Of a stretch of 41,656 bases of DNA, positions 1-8,959 are shown piece by piece. Below the pieces are notes generated by a model. The model had not been told where the DNA came from and made no database searches. It saw only the letters and a program-made list of their open reading frames with translations. The DNA is from Propionibacterium cyclohexanicum. GTDB lineage: Bacteria; Actinomycetota; Actinomycetes; Propionibacteriales; Propionibacteriaceae. The stretch lies in NCBI RefSeq assembly GCF_900111365.1, contig NZ_FOGZ01000025.1, positions 1-41,656 on the forward strand, read 5' to 3'. Position numbers and translations under genes: made by a program. Within the stretch, counting starts at the first letter, position 1; every line of letters starts with the position of its first letter.

Positions 1-1
1 C

Positions 2-67
2 GCCACACCCGCCGAGTTCGAGCACGCCCACTACGCAGCCCTCAACCGAGAGCCGCAACCCGCATAG
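2..67 (+). pseudogene. IS3-family transposase OrfB, C-terminal end only
   Basis: The frame is open from the window edge and reads ATPAEFEHAHYAALNREPQPA then TAG. The TPAEFE motif near the stop is typical of the end of actinobacterial IS3-family OrfB integrases. The rest of the gene lies outside the window, so I cannot tell whether the element is intact. A likely IS end follows at about 94, where the DNA reads CCTGGGGCGCTTCA and finishes in CA, as IS3 ends do. Confidence 0.65.
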
Positions 68-94
68 GAGCGGCCGAAAACCTGGGGCGCTTCA

Positions 95-224
95 CCCTGC
101 CGTCGACGACCCGCTATGCGCCGATCTTGTCGAGGACGCCCGACCCCGCTCCACCATCGGCCACCTCAGCCCACTACAGTACGAACAACAGCTGATCGCC
201 CAGAAGGCCCACCCGTCCGCCTGA
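95..224 (+). pseudogene. Second IS3-family transposase, 3' fragment
   Basis: An open frame ends at TGA (222-224) and contains RSTIGHLSPLQYEQQ, the C-terminal motif of another IS3-family OrfB subgroup, which usually reads STIGYLSPxxYE. There is no start codon, and the upstream part has been replaced by the IS end at about 94. This suggests that the first element inserted into this one. A likely right terminus lies near 263, where GGGGTCAGCCCCA ends in CA. The fragment is too short to be functional. Confidence 0.6.
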
Positions 225-263
225 CCACACAACCCGCCAGTCCGGGACAAGGGGTCAGCCCCA

Positions 264-433
264 CGGCCAAAGTCGAACGACGACGTGAGGATGGTCGCTG
301 GGAGTATCAGCAAAAGACTCAAGTGTTGTTGGACCTGGATGCGCCAAGTATTCGGATGGTACGCAGGATGTATATGTGCAAGAATTATTCGATATTTCAT
401 AGCTCATCTGTTCTTGTCCGTGACGGATCAATA
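264..433. other. Intergenic stretch with no convincing gene
   Basis: This stretch lies between the IS3 remnant and the ABC exporter and becomes clearly more AT-rich from about 360. A 27-codon ORF starts at ATG 368, but I see no leader or core motif that would mark it as an exported peptide. Any promoter for the exporter should be here or in the repeats just downstream; I could not identify one with confidence. Confidence 0.4.
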
Positions 434-472
434 ATTGCGAAACGCTCATAAGACATTGCGAAACGCTCATAA
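434..472. repeat. 18-bp tandem direct repeat upstream of ABC exporter
   Basis: The sequence ATTGCGAAACGCTCATAA occurs at 434-451 and again at 455-472, separated by 3 bp (period 21 bp, about two helical turns). It lies just before the first plausible start of the exporter gene. It could be a regulator binding site or a simple duplication. Read as protein it would give a repeated RNAHKT, which suggests that the long upstream TTG start at 435 is not the true start. Confidence 0.7.
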
Positions 473-497
473 AACTCGTTCAGCCCCCCTGTGGTGC

Positions 498-2188
498 ATG
501 GTTCAGGGTATTGCGGTGGCACCTCGGGCCATGGTGCTGGCTCTGCTCATCTCGATCATCGCTGCATTCTTCCCGGCGCTGCAGGTACTCATACTCAATC
601 AAATCCCCGAAGTACAGGACACCCCCACCCGTCTGCTCTCGCTCATCATCTTTCTCGGTATCGCGAGTGGCTGCGTTTTTGCCGCCCAAGAAATAGCAAA
701 CACCTTGCAGGCCACCGCAAAGTGGAAGGTTATTACCGCCATGCGGGACAGGCTCGATCAGACGCTCGCGAACGTTCCCCTCAAGCTTGTTGGAGACAGG
801 AAGTCCGCATCGTCAGCTGGCGAGGCCCGCGAAGCGGTGGAACATGCGATCGCCCCGCTTGCGGTCGTGTCAATCCGTGTGATCATGACCGCGGTCATGG
901 TGGTGAGCTTGTGCGGTTCGCTGTGGAAACTGAGTTGGCTGGCGGCCCTGTTCGTCTTCTTCTCCTTGGCCCCTTCGGTTGCTGGGAATTGGAAACTGTC
1001 GCGTCTCCAGGACCGCCTATGGCCCCCATCAATCGAGCACTCAAAACGTGCAGAGTACTTCGAGAACCAACTCATCTATCAACGGTCAGCAGTTGAACTT
1101 GCCGGTCTTCAGACCCGCACAATGTTTGCGGACAGGGCATCGAGAGAAAGGAAGGAGTGGCTGTCGAACCACCTGAAGTTTGCACGCACATCACTTTCCT
1201 GTGACACATTGAGCGGTGTTGTAGGAAGCGCCTCATCATCTGCGCATTGCTCTCCTTGTACCGGTCCGGCACATCCATTGGCGGTCTTGCCGGTGGGACG
1301 ATGGGGATTCTTTCCGCAACATCTGCGGTGTCCAACCTTGGGTTCACCCTCGGTTCCATCATGGTGGAGATCCCGGCAGTGCACTCATTCCGGGAATACA
1401 TCGCGAAAATTTCGGTCCCGACAACATATGTTCCCATTCGCACATCATCTGATGAACTTGACATTCGGAATGTGACTGTCCGATATGCAGAAAGTACTCG
1501 CCCGGCTGTCAACAATTTTTCGCTCACTGTCCACAAGGGGGAGATGATTGCGATTGTGGGGGCAAATGGTGCAGGAAAGACCAGCCTGGTCAATGCGCTG
1601 ATAGGTCTCGCCCCCATGGCGTCCGGGCAGATCACGATCGACGGTTCTCCCATCACAGCGCTAGGGCCTGAGGAACGACTGTCTTATTTCGGTGTCTTGA
1701 ATCAGGACTACGGACGCTATGAGATCACGGTTCGGGAGAATCTCCGCATGGGTTCGCGTCATGCCCTCAGCGATGAGGAATACTGGCTCAGCCTGGACTT
1801 CACCAATGCCAGTGGATTCGTTCGCGAGTTGCCCGATGGGCTGGACACGCTGCTGGGTGAGCAATGGGGCGGCGCGGGGCTGTCGGGTGGTCAGTGGCAG
1901 AGGTTGGCTCTCTCGCGGATCATATTGCGCAATGCAGGAATATGGCTGTTGGATGAGCCGACCAGTGCCATTGATGCCGAAACGGAGGAGGAAATATTCC
2001 AGTTCCTCTCCAAGAATCGAAACGATCGCATAATAATAGTAGTGTCACATCGCTCCTGGACATTGAAAGCCATGGACAGGATTTATGTCATGAAACAAGG
2101 ATCGTTGCTTCAAGTCGGCAGCTACAAAGAACTGCTTTCCCAGCCCAACGGAGAATTCTCAAGGATGTTTCGCAGCCAACGAGACTGA
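498..2188 (+). pseudogene. ABC exporter (fused membrane and ATPase domains), frameshifted
   Basis: This is a half-size ABC exporter with an N-terminal six-helix membrane domain and a C-terminal nucleotide-binding domain. The ATPase part is complete: Walker A GANGAGKTS, signature LSGGQWQRLALS, Walker B WLLDEPTSAID and H-loop VVSHRSW. The membrane domain is read in one frame from about 498 to about 1220. The second frame continues from about 1223 (RKRLIICALLSLYRSG) to the stop at 2188, so a one-base indel lies near 1215-1230. Joined, the protein would be about 560 residues, normal for the family. The substrate is unknown; such exporters often move peptides or drugs. The start is uncertain: a stop at 432-434 limits the frame, and ATG 498 or a later start is plausible. 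The shift could be real decay or a sequencing error. Confidence 0.75.
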
Positions 2189-2266
2189 CTGCCAACCACG
2201 ATCCCTCGACGATTGATCCCAGTCTCCGCTCTCGGGTTCAGCGTGTGATGGCATGAAGAGTCCCCA

Positions 2267-4315
2267 CTACCGGCAGTGGCGTGCGATGAGGTGTTCCACG
2301 TCCGGATCGGCGCCACGGAAGGCCCGATAGGTTTCCATGACGTCCACGCTGCCGCCCGGCGCCAGCACCTCGCGACGGAAGCGTTCGCCGGCCTGCCGAT
2401 TCAACCCGCCATTCGCGTCGAACCAGGCGCAGGCGTCAGCGTCGAACACTTCGGCCCACAGATAGGCGTAATACGCGGCGTCGTAGCCACCGGCCCAGAT
2501 ATGGCTGAAATAGCGGGTGCGGTAGCGCGGCGGCACGAGTTCGACGTCGACCTTTCGGGCGGCCAGTGCCCGAGCCTCGAAGTCGTCCACCTGGAGGGGC
2601 TCGGTGGGCAGTTCGTCCAGCGGTGCCGAATGCCAGGCCTGATCGAGCTGCATGGCGGCTGCGGTTTCGAGGTCCTCGAATCCGATGTCAGCCAGCCGGC
2701 CGCGCTCGAGGCGATCGATGAGCTCACCGGGGATCGCCTCGCCGGTGTTCCAGTGGCGGGCGTAGTGGGAGATGAGATCGCGGTCGAGGGCCCAGTGCTC
2801 ATTGACTTGACTCGGGAATTCGACGTAGTCAGTGGGGGCATTTGTGCCCGACATGGAGGGATAGCGGCTGTCGGCGAACAGACCGTGCAGGCAGTGCCCG
2901 AACTCGTGGAAGCAGGTGATCACCTGGTCCCAGCTTAGCAGCGCCGGCTCGCCCTTGCGGGGCCGGGCGATATTGGTGTTGAGGGTGACGACCGGGAGGT
3001 CCCCGAGCAATTGGCTCCGGGCCACCAGGTCGGTCATCCACGCCCCGCCCTGCTTGCTGGGTCGCGCCCAGGGGTCGATGACGAGCAGGCCCAGCACTGT
3101 GCCGTCCTCCTCGCGCACCTCGTGGACGCTGGTATCGGGGGTGTATCCGTGCAGGTCCCCTCGTGGATGCACGGTGATGCCGTAAAGCCGGCGGGCCGCC
3201 TCGAAGACCCCTTCGTGCAGAACCCGGTGGAATTCCAGATAGGGACGCAGTTCCCCATCGTCGACCGCATCCTCGGCGCGCAGCTTCGCGGCGACCCAGG
3301 CCCAGTCCCATGGGCGGAAGTCCAGTCCCGGAGCGCACTGCGCGAAGGCCCGCTCGTAGCGCTGGGCGTCGGCCCGGGCCTGGCGCACGGCCAGCTCGGA
3401 GAAGCGGTCGAGCAGAGGCTGCAAGGCCTCGACGGTTTTGGCGCACCCGGCCGAGGCCACATAGGCGGCATGGGAGTCAAAACCGAGCAGCGTCGCCCGC
3501 TCGGCCCGCAGCCGGGCGAGTCTCACGACGGATGCCCCGGTGGCGCCGGCGCCCGTTGCGCCCCTGGACACGGAGGCCTCGAAGACGCGCTGGCGCACAT
3601 CCTGCCGGTCAAGAGCGGCCAGCCAGTCCTGGTTCGTGGTGTTCACCAGCTCGAGCAGCCAGCCCTGCCGGCCTCGGGCCTGCGCTGCGCGCCGCGCCCG
3701 GTCCTTCTGTTCCTCGGACAGGCCCGCCAGCTCGTCCTCGGATTCGATGGGCACCGCTGCGGCATTGCGTCCCGTGACGAGCAGCTGGCTGAATGTGGAC
3801 TCGAGCGAGGCGATCGTGGCATTGAGCTGGCGCAGTCTCTCCTGGTGTGGCGCGTCGAGCTGCACCCCATGGCGCGCGAACTCGCGCAGCACCTCCGCGA
3901 GCCACCAGCGGGCCTGCGCATCCAGATTGAGCGCCCCCTTGTCCGCGGCCTCCTGCGTGGCCCGCACCCGCTCGTACAGCCTGGCGTCGAGCCAGATCGA
4001 ATCGTCGTGTGCCGCCAGCTCGGGAGCAAGCTCGTCACACAGCGCGTCGAGCTCTGCCGTGGTATCGGCGTCGCGCACCGTGAACAGCGCGGCGCAGGCG
4101 CGCCGCTGGGCCACCCCGGCGCGCTCCCAGGCACCGATCACCGAGTCCTCAGTGGGCGGCGCAACCGCCTCGCCGATCTCGTCGAGACCTTGGCGTTGGG
4201 TGGCGAGCGCCGCGCGCACAGCCTCACCGAAACGCTGCGGATCCAGCGAACCGAAGTCCGGCAGATGGAAATGGGCCTGTTCGGGCAGTGCGGAACTCAT
4301 GGCCTCATCCAACAC
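2267..4315 (-). CDS. M3-family oligopeptidase / peptidyl-dipeptidase (Dcp-like)
   Basis: This is a cytosolic zinc metallopeptidase of 682 residues, the usual size for the thimet oligopeptidase/Dcp family. The catalytic HEFGH motif lies at about residue 468, followed by HGLFADSRYPSMSG and a downstream glutamate in VEFPSQVNEHW, as in M3 enzymes. The family cleaves short peptides during peptide recycling. No signal peptide is visible. The start at 4315 (MLDEAMSS) is the longest; ATG at 4300 is an alternative. It is divergent from the GalT-like gene at 4342, with only 26 bp between the starts, so the two promoters must overlap. It converges on the broken ABC exporter; I found no clear terminator in 2189-2266. 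Choosing between Dcp (dipeptide release) and OpdA-type specificity would need alignment. Confidence 0.9.
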   Translation of the reverse strand: MLDEAMSSALPEQAHFHLPDFGSLDPQRFGEAVRAALATQRQGLDEIGEAVAPPTEDSVIGAWERAGVAQRRACAALFTVRDADTTAELDALCDELAPELAAHDDSIWLDARLYERVRATQEAADKGALNLDAQARWWLAEVLREFARHGVQLDAPHQERLRQLNATIASLESTFSQLLVTGRNAAAVPIESEDELAGLSEEQKDRARRAAQARGRQGWLLELVNTTNQDWLAALDRQDVRQRVFEASVSRGATGAGATGASVVRLARLRAERATLLGFDSHAAYVASAGCAKTVEALQPLLDRFSELAVRQARADAQRYERAFAQCAPGLDFRPWDWAWVAAKLRAEDAVDDGELRPYLEFHRVLHEGVFEAARRLYGITVHPRGDLHGYTPDTSVHEVREEDGTVLGLLVIDPWARPSKQGGAWMTDLVARSQLLGDLPVVTLNTNIARPRKGEPALLSWDQVITCFHEFGHCLHGLFADSRYPSMSGTNAPTDYVEFPSQVNEHWALDRDLISHYARHWNTGEAIPGELIDRLERGRLADIGFEDLETAAAMQLDQAWHSAPLDELPTEPLQVDDFEARALAARKVDVELVPPRYRTRYFSHIWAGGYDAAYYAYLWAEVFDADACAWFDANGGLNRQAGERFRREVLAPGGSVDVMETYRAFRGADPDVEHLIARHCR

Positions 4316-4341
4316 CGTCGGACAACTCCTAGACTCGCGGC

Positions 4342-5676
4342 ATGAGTGAGTTCGGCTCCGGTGACCCGCTGAGGGTCATGCCGGACGGGACGGTGAAGCA
4401 GCTCAGCCTTCTGTCGGGGGTCCAGGTCTGGACGGTGCCCAGCCGGGCCGACCGGCCCGTGGTCCGAAGCGGCGCCCCTGCCCGCAAGCTCGCACCCGGC
4501 GACGAGGACCACGAGTGCCCGTTCTGTCCGGGTCGGATCGCCGAGACTCCGCCCGAGAAGGCCCGCCGGATACGCACAGACCAGGGGTGGCGGACCCTGC
4601 GCGGGATACTGCCCGGGCAATGGCACGACTCCCAGTGGTGCTTCCGCCGGATCCCCAATCTCTTCGAGATCGTCGGTTACGACTACTGGGCGCGCAACTA
4701 CGCCTTTCGCGCCCCCAATGCACTGACACAGCGCTGCAACCGCTACTGCGCCGACTCGGCGGGACGCCTCCACGTGGAACAGATCCTGCGCACGAAGCAG
4801 GCGGCCACCGGTGAGGAGATCACGGATTGCGCCGCTCTGGACGACGCAGCGCTGGCTCGCCGGGCGATCGGGCTGTTCGCCGGTGGCCACGACGTCATCG
4901 TGGCGCGCCGCCACTTCGTCGACGGAGCCACCGATTCCTCCCAGCTGGCCGGTTCGGGCACATTGAGCGTGGCGGAGCATGCCCAGTACATGGACGTCAC
5001 CATCGAGGCCCTGCACGATCTGTACGAGCAGAACCGGCATGTGCGCTATGTGGCAGTCTTCCAGAACTGGCTGCGCGCAGCGGGAGCGTCCTTCGACCAT
5101 GTGCACAAGCAGCTGGTCTCGATCGACGAGCGGCCGGTGTCGGTCCAGCAGGAACTCGCACGGCTGCGGGCCAACCCGAACGCCTACAACGACCTCGCGC
5201 TCAACGTGGCCGTCCAGCACGATCTCGTCATTGCGGAGAACGCGCACGCGATTGCGTTCGCCGGCTTCGGGCACCGCTACCCCACGATCGAGATCTACTC
5301 GAAATCGGCCATCTGCGAGCCCTGGGCGCAGACCGAGGCCGAGCGCGCGGACATGTCAGCCCTCGTGCACGCCTGCCATGCGGGCACCGGCACCGAGGTT
5401 GCCTCCAATGAGGAATGGCACCATCGCTCCCCCGACATGGACATGGCGATGCCCTGGCGGATCAACCTGAAGTGGCGGATCTCGACATTGGCAGGTTTCG
5501 AGGGCGACACGAAGATCTATGTGAACACGCTCGACCCCTGGCACCTCCGCGATCGCCTCGTCGCGAGCCTGACGGGCCTGCGCGACGCCGGGCGGCTGGG
5601 CGCCGGGATTGCGATCGGCGATCAGTGCCCGGCGCGCTACAACAGCCTGCGCTACAACCCTCAGTTGCGATGCTGA
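4342..5676 (+). CDS. GalT-like / HIT-superfamily protein (DUF4921 type)
   Basis: The 444-residue protein resembles galactose-1-phosphate uridylyltransferases. It has a zinc-ligand-like HECPFCPGR near residue 55 and a HIT-type FDHVHKQ motif near residue 251, where the second histidine would be the nucleotidyl-transfer nucleophile. GalT enzymes carry HPH; here the motif is HVH, so the substrate may not be galactose-1-phosphate. The protein fits the group annotated as DUF4921, whose activity I do not know. No other Leloir-pathway gene is adjacent. It is divergent from the M3 peptidase and converges on dhaM, with a gap of only 13 bp. Confidence 0.7.
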   Translation: MSEFGSGDPLRVMPDGTVKQLSLLSGVQVWTVPSRADRPVVRSGAPARKLAPGDEDHECPFCPGRIAETPPEKARRIRTDQGWRTLRGILPGQWHDSQWCFRRIPNLFEIVGYDYWARNYAFRAPNALTQRCNRYCADSAGRLHVEQILRTKQAATGEEITDCAALDDAALARRAIGLFAGGHDVIVARRHFVDGATDSSQLAGSGTLSVAEHAQYMDVTIEALHDLYEQNRHVRYVAVFQNWLRAAGASFDHVHKQLVSIDERPVSVQQELARLRANPNAYNDLALNVAVQHDLVIAENAHAIAFAGFGHRYPTIEIYSKSAICEPWAQTEAERADMSALVHACHAGTGTEVASNEEWHHRSPDMDMAMPWRINLKWRISTLAGFEGDTKIYVNTLDPWHLRDRLVASLTGLRDAGRLGAGIAIGDQCPARYNSLRYNPQLRC

Positions 5677-5689
5677 GGCACGATGCGCA

Positions 5690-7135
5690 CTACCGGACGC
5701 GGCGAAAACTGTTGGCCGATGGATCGATCTCGACCAGCTCACCGTCGGCAAGCATTGACGCATCGGGGACCCCGAGAACCAGCGGTATCCCTCGGCTGCG
5801 GGCGATCATCGCGCCATGCCCGGTACGGCCCCCAGTGGTGGTGATCATGCCGAGGCAGCGCTCCATATCGGCGGTGGCGGCGGTGATCGCGTCCAGCTCA
5901 GGCAGCACCCAGATGCCCGGCTCGACCTCACGCCCATCGGACCAGTCCGCGCCGGTGAGAGCCAGCACGAGCAGACGGCGCAGGGAGCGCACGTCCTGAC
6001 CACGTTCGCGCAGATAGGGGTCGGTGAGCTTGTCGAAGCCCGTGGCCATCTCACCCAGCACGGCGCTCGCGGCGCCCAGCGCGGAATCGCCGGCGGCGAT
6101 CCGCCGCGAGGTCTTGCGAGCAAGCACCGGGTCGGCGAGCATTTCCGCCTGCGCACCGAAGATCGCCGCCATGGGCCCGGGTGCCGCGGCGCGAAGGTGC
6201 TCGTCGACCGCCGCCAGGGCCTCGTCGAGCCGGCGCTGTTCGGTGGCGGCATCTGCGGGACGGTACCCGCTGATGTCGGCATCGAGTGCGACGATCCGGA
6301 CCGGCCCGCGTACCGGGCCGGTGGGTGCCGCTGTGTCCTCGTTCGTCGTGGGGTTCTCGATGTGATCGCCGAAGTGGTCTGCGGCGAGTTGCTCAAGCGC
6401 GGCGCGGGCCCCGGCAGCCTCAGGCCCGGTGGCCCTCACCCGCATGACCTGGCCCTCGCGCAGTTGCAGGCCGGTGACGGCCGAGAGGCTGGACGCGTCG
6501 ACGGCGCCGGCGCCCGTCGAGACATTCGACAGCTCCACGTGCGCGTCGAAGCCTCGAAGGGCAGAGACGAGCGCGGCGGCCGGGCGGGCGTGGAGCCCAT
6601 GGGGGTTGTCCAGCACGACATCCCACTGCTCGTCCGCTGCGAGGGGTTCGGCTGAGCCCTGGCCCGGACGAGGCGCCTCGCCGGCCTGGCCATCGGGCTC
6701 GCCGGCCTGGCCATCGGGCTCACCGGCACCATCCAGCTGCTGTGCCTTGGCCTGCAGGGCCATCCGGGCCTCGCGATCGACCTCGTCGAGGCCAGCCCCC
6801 GAAGAGGCGGTGACGACCGCCGCGATGAGGCCCTCGACCAAGGGCGCCGAGGAGATCCGCACTTTCGCGGCAAGCTCGGAATCCACGAACTCGAGCGCCA
6901 TTTCGGCGCTGAGGATGGCCGACCCGAGGTCGACCAGGACAAGGATGCCCTGCGCCTCGGACAACTCCTCCAGCGCCGCTGCGACGGCTGTCGCGTCGGT
7001 ACCCACCGTGGTCTCATCGAGGCCAGCGGCCACCTTGACGGGGGGACGGCTCTGTGGCGCCACCATCTGGGATGCAAGATCGACCGCCGCAAGAGCGAGC
7101 GGGTGGCTGTGCGAGACGACGAGCAGAGCAATCAC
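5690..7135 (-). CDS. dhaM: DhaM: PTS phosphoryl donor for dihydroxyacetone kinase (EIIA-HPr-EI fusion)
   Basis: DhaM passes phosphate from phosphoenolpyruvate, via the PTS, to ADP bound in DhaL. This 481-residue form has three modules. The EIIA-Man-like domain spans about 1-135 with active His9 (VVSHSHP). The HPr domain spans about 170-255 with His182 (HGLHARPA). A truncated EI domain spans about 275-481 with His440 (GGRTGHGAMIARSRGIP). The PEP-binding C-terminal half of EI is missing, as is usual for multidomain DhaM, so general EI/HPr is still required. The EIIA-HPr linker carries a perfect duplication of AGEPDGQ. It is the last gene of dhaK-dhaL-dhaM, 11 bp after dhaL. Assignment is firm from motifs and context. 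Confidence 0.95.
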   Translation of the reverse strand: MIALLVVSHSHPLALAAVDLASQMVAPQSRPPVKVAAGLDETTVGTDATAVAAALEELSEAQGILVLVDLGSAILSAEMALEFVDSELAAKVRISSAPLVEGLIAAVVTASSGAGLDEVDREARMALQAKAQQLDGAGEPDGQAGEPDGQAGEAPRPGQGSAEPLAADEQWDVVLDNPHGLHARPAAALVSALRGFDAHVELSNVSTGAGAVDASSLSAVTGLQLREGQVMRVRATGPEAAGARAALEQLAADHFGDHIENPTTNEDTAAPTGPVRGPVRIVALDADISGYRPADAATEQRRLDEALAAVDEHLRAAAPGPMAAIFGAQAEMLADPVLARKTSRRIAAGDSALGAASAVLGEMATGFDKLTDPYLRERGQDVRSLRRLLVLALTGADWSDGREVEPGIWVLPELDAITAATADMERCLGMITTTGGRTGHGAMIARSRGIPLVLGVPDASMLADGELVEIDPSANSFRRVR

Positions 7136-7146
7136 CGGACAGCTCC

Positions 7147-7776
7147 TCAGACCAGGGTGCGTGCGGCGGATTCGATGAGCAGGGCGGCGCTGGCTGCACC
7201 CGGGTCAATATGACCCACGCTGCGCTCCCCCAGATAGGATGCGCGCCCGCGCCTGGCCACCAGGGCCGCGGTGGCCTCGCGTCCGGCGTCGGCCGCCTTC
7301 GCGGCCTCGGGCAGCGCCGCGGCCAGCTCGGCTCCCCGGCTGGCCTGCTCCTCGAGGCATTCCACGGCGGGCACCAGCGCATCGACCATCGTCTTGTCGC
7401 CCACGGCGGACTTCCCTCGTTGGGTGACGCCCTCGACTCCCGCCTTGAGCGCCCCGGCGAAGGCGGCCGTATCGAGCGCATCGCCGGAACCCAGCTGGCC
7501 GGCCATCCGCAGAAAGAGCGTGCCGTACAGCGGCCCGGCCGCTCCGCCGACCGTGCTCACCAGCGTCATGCCGGTCTTCTTGAGATAGCTGGCCGCATCG
7601 CCGAATGCGGCGAGGTCAAGGCCGGCGACCGCCCGCATGCCGCGGACCATATTGGAGCCATGGTCGCCGTCGCCGATCTCACGGTCCAGGTCGGTCAACT
7701 CCGCCTCGTGCTCCCCGATCACCCGGGCATACTCCTGCAGCCAGGCGGAGATCTTCTCGAGAGATGTCGTGCTCAT
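7147..7776 (-). CDS. dhaL: DhaL: ADP-binding subunit of dihydroxyacetone kinase
   Basis: DhaL holds ADP/ATP and phosphorylates dihydroxyacetone bound covalently to DhaK. The 209-residue length is normal. Near the N-terminus LTDLDREIGDGDHG supplies the conserved aspartates (about D31, D36 and D38) that bind Mg-nucleotide. A GAAGPLYGTLF motif and a basic GRASYLGERS motif follow, both typical of the family. I chose ATG 7776 over the 15-residue longer start because it forms a TGATG overlap with the dhaK stop, indicating translational coupling. The same arrangement is common in bacterial dha operons. Confidence 0.95.
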   Translation of the reverse strand: MSTTSLEKISAWLQEYARVIGEHEAELTDLDREIGDGDHGSNMVRGMRAVAGLDLAAFGDAASYLKKTGMTLVSTVGGAAGPLYGTLFLRMAGQLGSGDALDTAAFAGALKAGVEGVTQRGKSAVGDKTMVDALVPAVECLEEQASRGAELAAALPEAAKAADAGREATAALVARRGRASYLGERSVGHIDPGAASAALLIESAARTLV

Positions 7777-8774
7777 CAGCAGCCCCATCTCAGGCCGGGG
7801 GTGTTCACGGGGGCATCCCACAGGTCCAGCAACTCGTCGTCCGCGCGCAGCAGCGTCAGGGAGGCGCCGCCCATGTCGAGTGCGGTGATGTAATTGCCCA
7901 CCAGGTGGCGGGCCACGTCGACGCCGTTGCTGGCGAGCAGCGGCGCCACCTCGCCGTAGAGCAGGTACAGCTCGATAAGCGGGGTGGCTCCCATCCCGTT
8001 GAGCATCGCGATGACCGGCGCGCCGGTGAAGTCGAGGTCGGCGAGCACCGGCTCGACAAGCTGGTGCGCGACATCGCTGGCCGGGCCGAGCTTGACGCGC
8101 TCACGTCCGGGCTCGCCATGGATGCCGATCCCGAGCTCCATCTCGTCCTCGGCCAGTTCGAAACTCGGCTTGCCGGCGGCCGGGGTGGTGCACGGCGTGA
8201 TCGCGATGCCGAAGGAGCGGCCATTGGCCACGATACGGTCGCCGAGCTCCTTGAGCGCGCCCAGTTCGCGCCCCTGCTCGGCGGCGGCTCCGACAATCTT
8301 CTCGACGAAGACGGTCAGGCCCACGCCCCGCCGCCCTGCCGTGTACAGCGAGTCCTGGACTGCCACGTCATCGTTGACGAGCACAGTGGCCACCTCGACG
8401 CCCTCGGCGGCCGACAACTCTGCAGCCATGTCGAAGTTCATGACATCGCCGGTGTAGTTCTTGACGATGTGCAGCACGCCCGCTCCGGTGTTCACCGCAT
8501 TCGTGGCGGCCGAGATCTGGTCGGGCACTGGCGAGGTGAACACCTCCCCGCAGCAGGCGGCGTCGAGCATGCCGGCTCCCACATATCCCGAATGCAGGGG
8601 CTCATGCCCCGAGCCGCCGCCCGAAACCAGTCCGACCTTTCCGGGACGCGGTGGCTGGGCGCGGTAGACGATCCGGTTGTCCAGATCGACCCGCTGGGTG
8701 TCGGGGTGGGCCGCAGCCACGCCCTTGAGTGAGTCGAAGATGACGTGCTCGGCATCATTGATGAGCTCTTTCAT
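7776..8774 (-). CDS. dhaK: DhaK: dihydroxyacetone-binding subunit of PTS-type kinase
   Basis: DhaK binds dihydroxyacetone through a hemiaminal bond to an active-site histidine and presents it to DhaL; the product is dihydroxyacetone phosphate for glycolysis. The 332-residue protein shows GLVSGGGSGHEPLH (His57), NYTGDVMNFDMA (Asp110) and GIGIHGEPG with His219, the likely substrate-binding histidine. It is the first gene of dhaKLM. I see no DhaR-type regulator or glycerol dehydrogenase next to it in this window, and no strong Shine-Dalgarno before the ATG. Function is well supported. Confidence 0.95.
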   Translation of the reverse strand: MKELINDAEHVIFDSLKGVAAAHPDTQRVDLDNRIVYRAQPPRPGKVGLVSGGGSGHEPLHSGYVGAGMLDAACCGEVFTSPVPDQISAATNAVNTGAGVLHIVKNYTGDVMNFDMAAELSAAEGVEVATVLVNDDVAVQDSLYTAGRRGVGLTVFVEKIVGAAAEQGRELGALKELGDRIVANGRSFGIAITPCTTPAAGKPSFELAEDEMELGIGIHGEPGRERVKLGPASDVAHQLVEPVLADLDFTGAPVIAMLNGMGATPLIELYLLYGEVAPLLASNGVDVARHLVGNYITALDMGGASLTLLRADDELLDLWDAPVNTPGLRWGC

Positions 8775-8889
8775 GGTTCAAGTCAAGCATCGCCATCAGG
8801 GGCCCACAAGGAAACGCACGACTGTGCAGCCCCGGGGCGTGTACCTGCCCCGGGGCTCCAGCAGGGAGCTCCGGGGCAATTCGGGGTCG

Positions 8890-8959
8890 CGGTCAGCCGT
8901 TCGCGCGCGGGGCGCACGGTCAGTCTTTCGCGCGCGGGGCGCGCGGTCAGTCGCGCGTC
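8890..8959. repeat. 27-bp tandem repeat overlapping the end of ettA
   Basis: The unit CGGTCAGNCNTTCGCGCGCG (followed by GGGCGCR) occurs at 8890-8916 and 8917-8943. A partial third copy runs from 8944 into the stop codon and last codons of ettA. The period of 27 bp is nine codons. It may be an expanded copy of the ettA 3' end rather than a functional site. Confidence 0.7.

Noticed and set aside
368-451. 27-codon ORF as a bacteriocin-like precursor for the ABC exporter
   Set aside because: No leader or core motif and no modification genes; too short to support.
3011-4345. Long plus-strand ORF (444 codons) opposite the M3 peptidase
   Set aside because: It is the antisense shadow of a clear M3 peptidase and has no recognisable motif.
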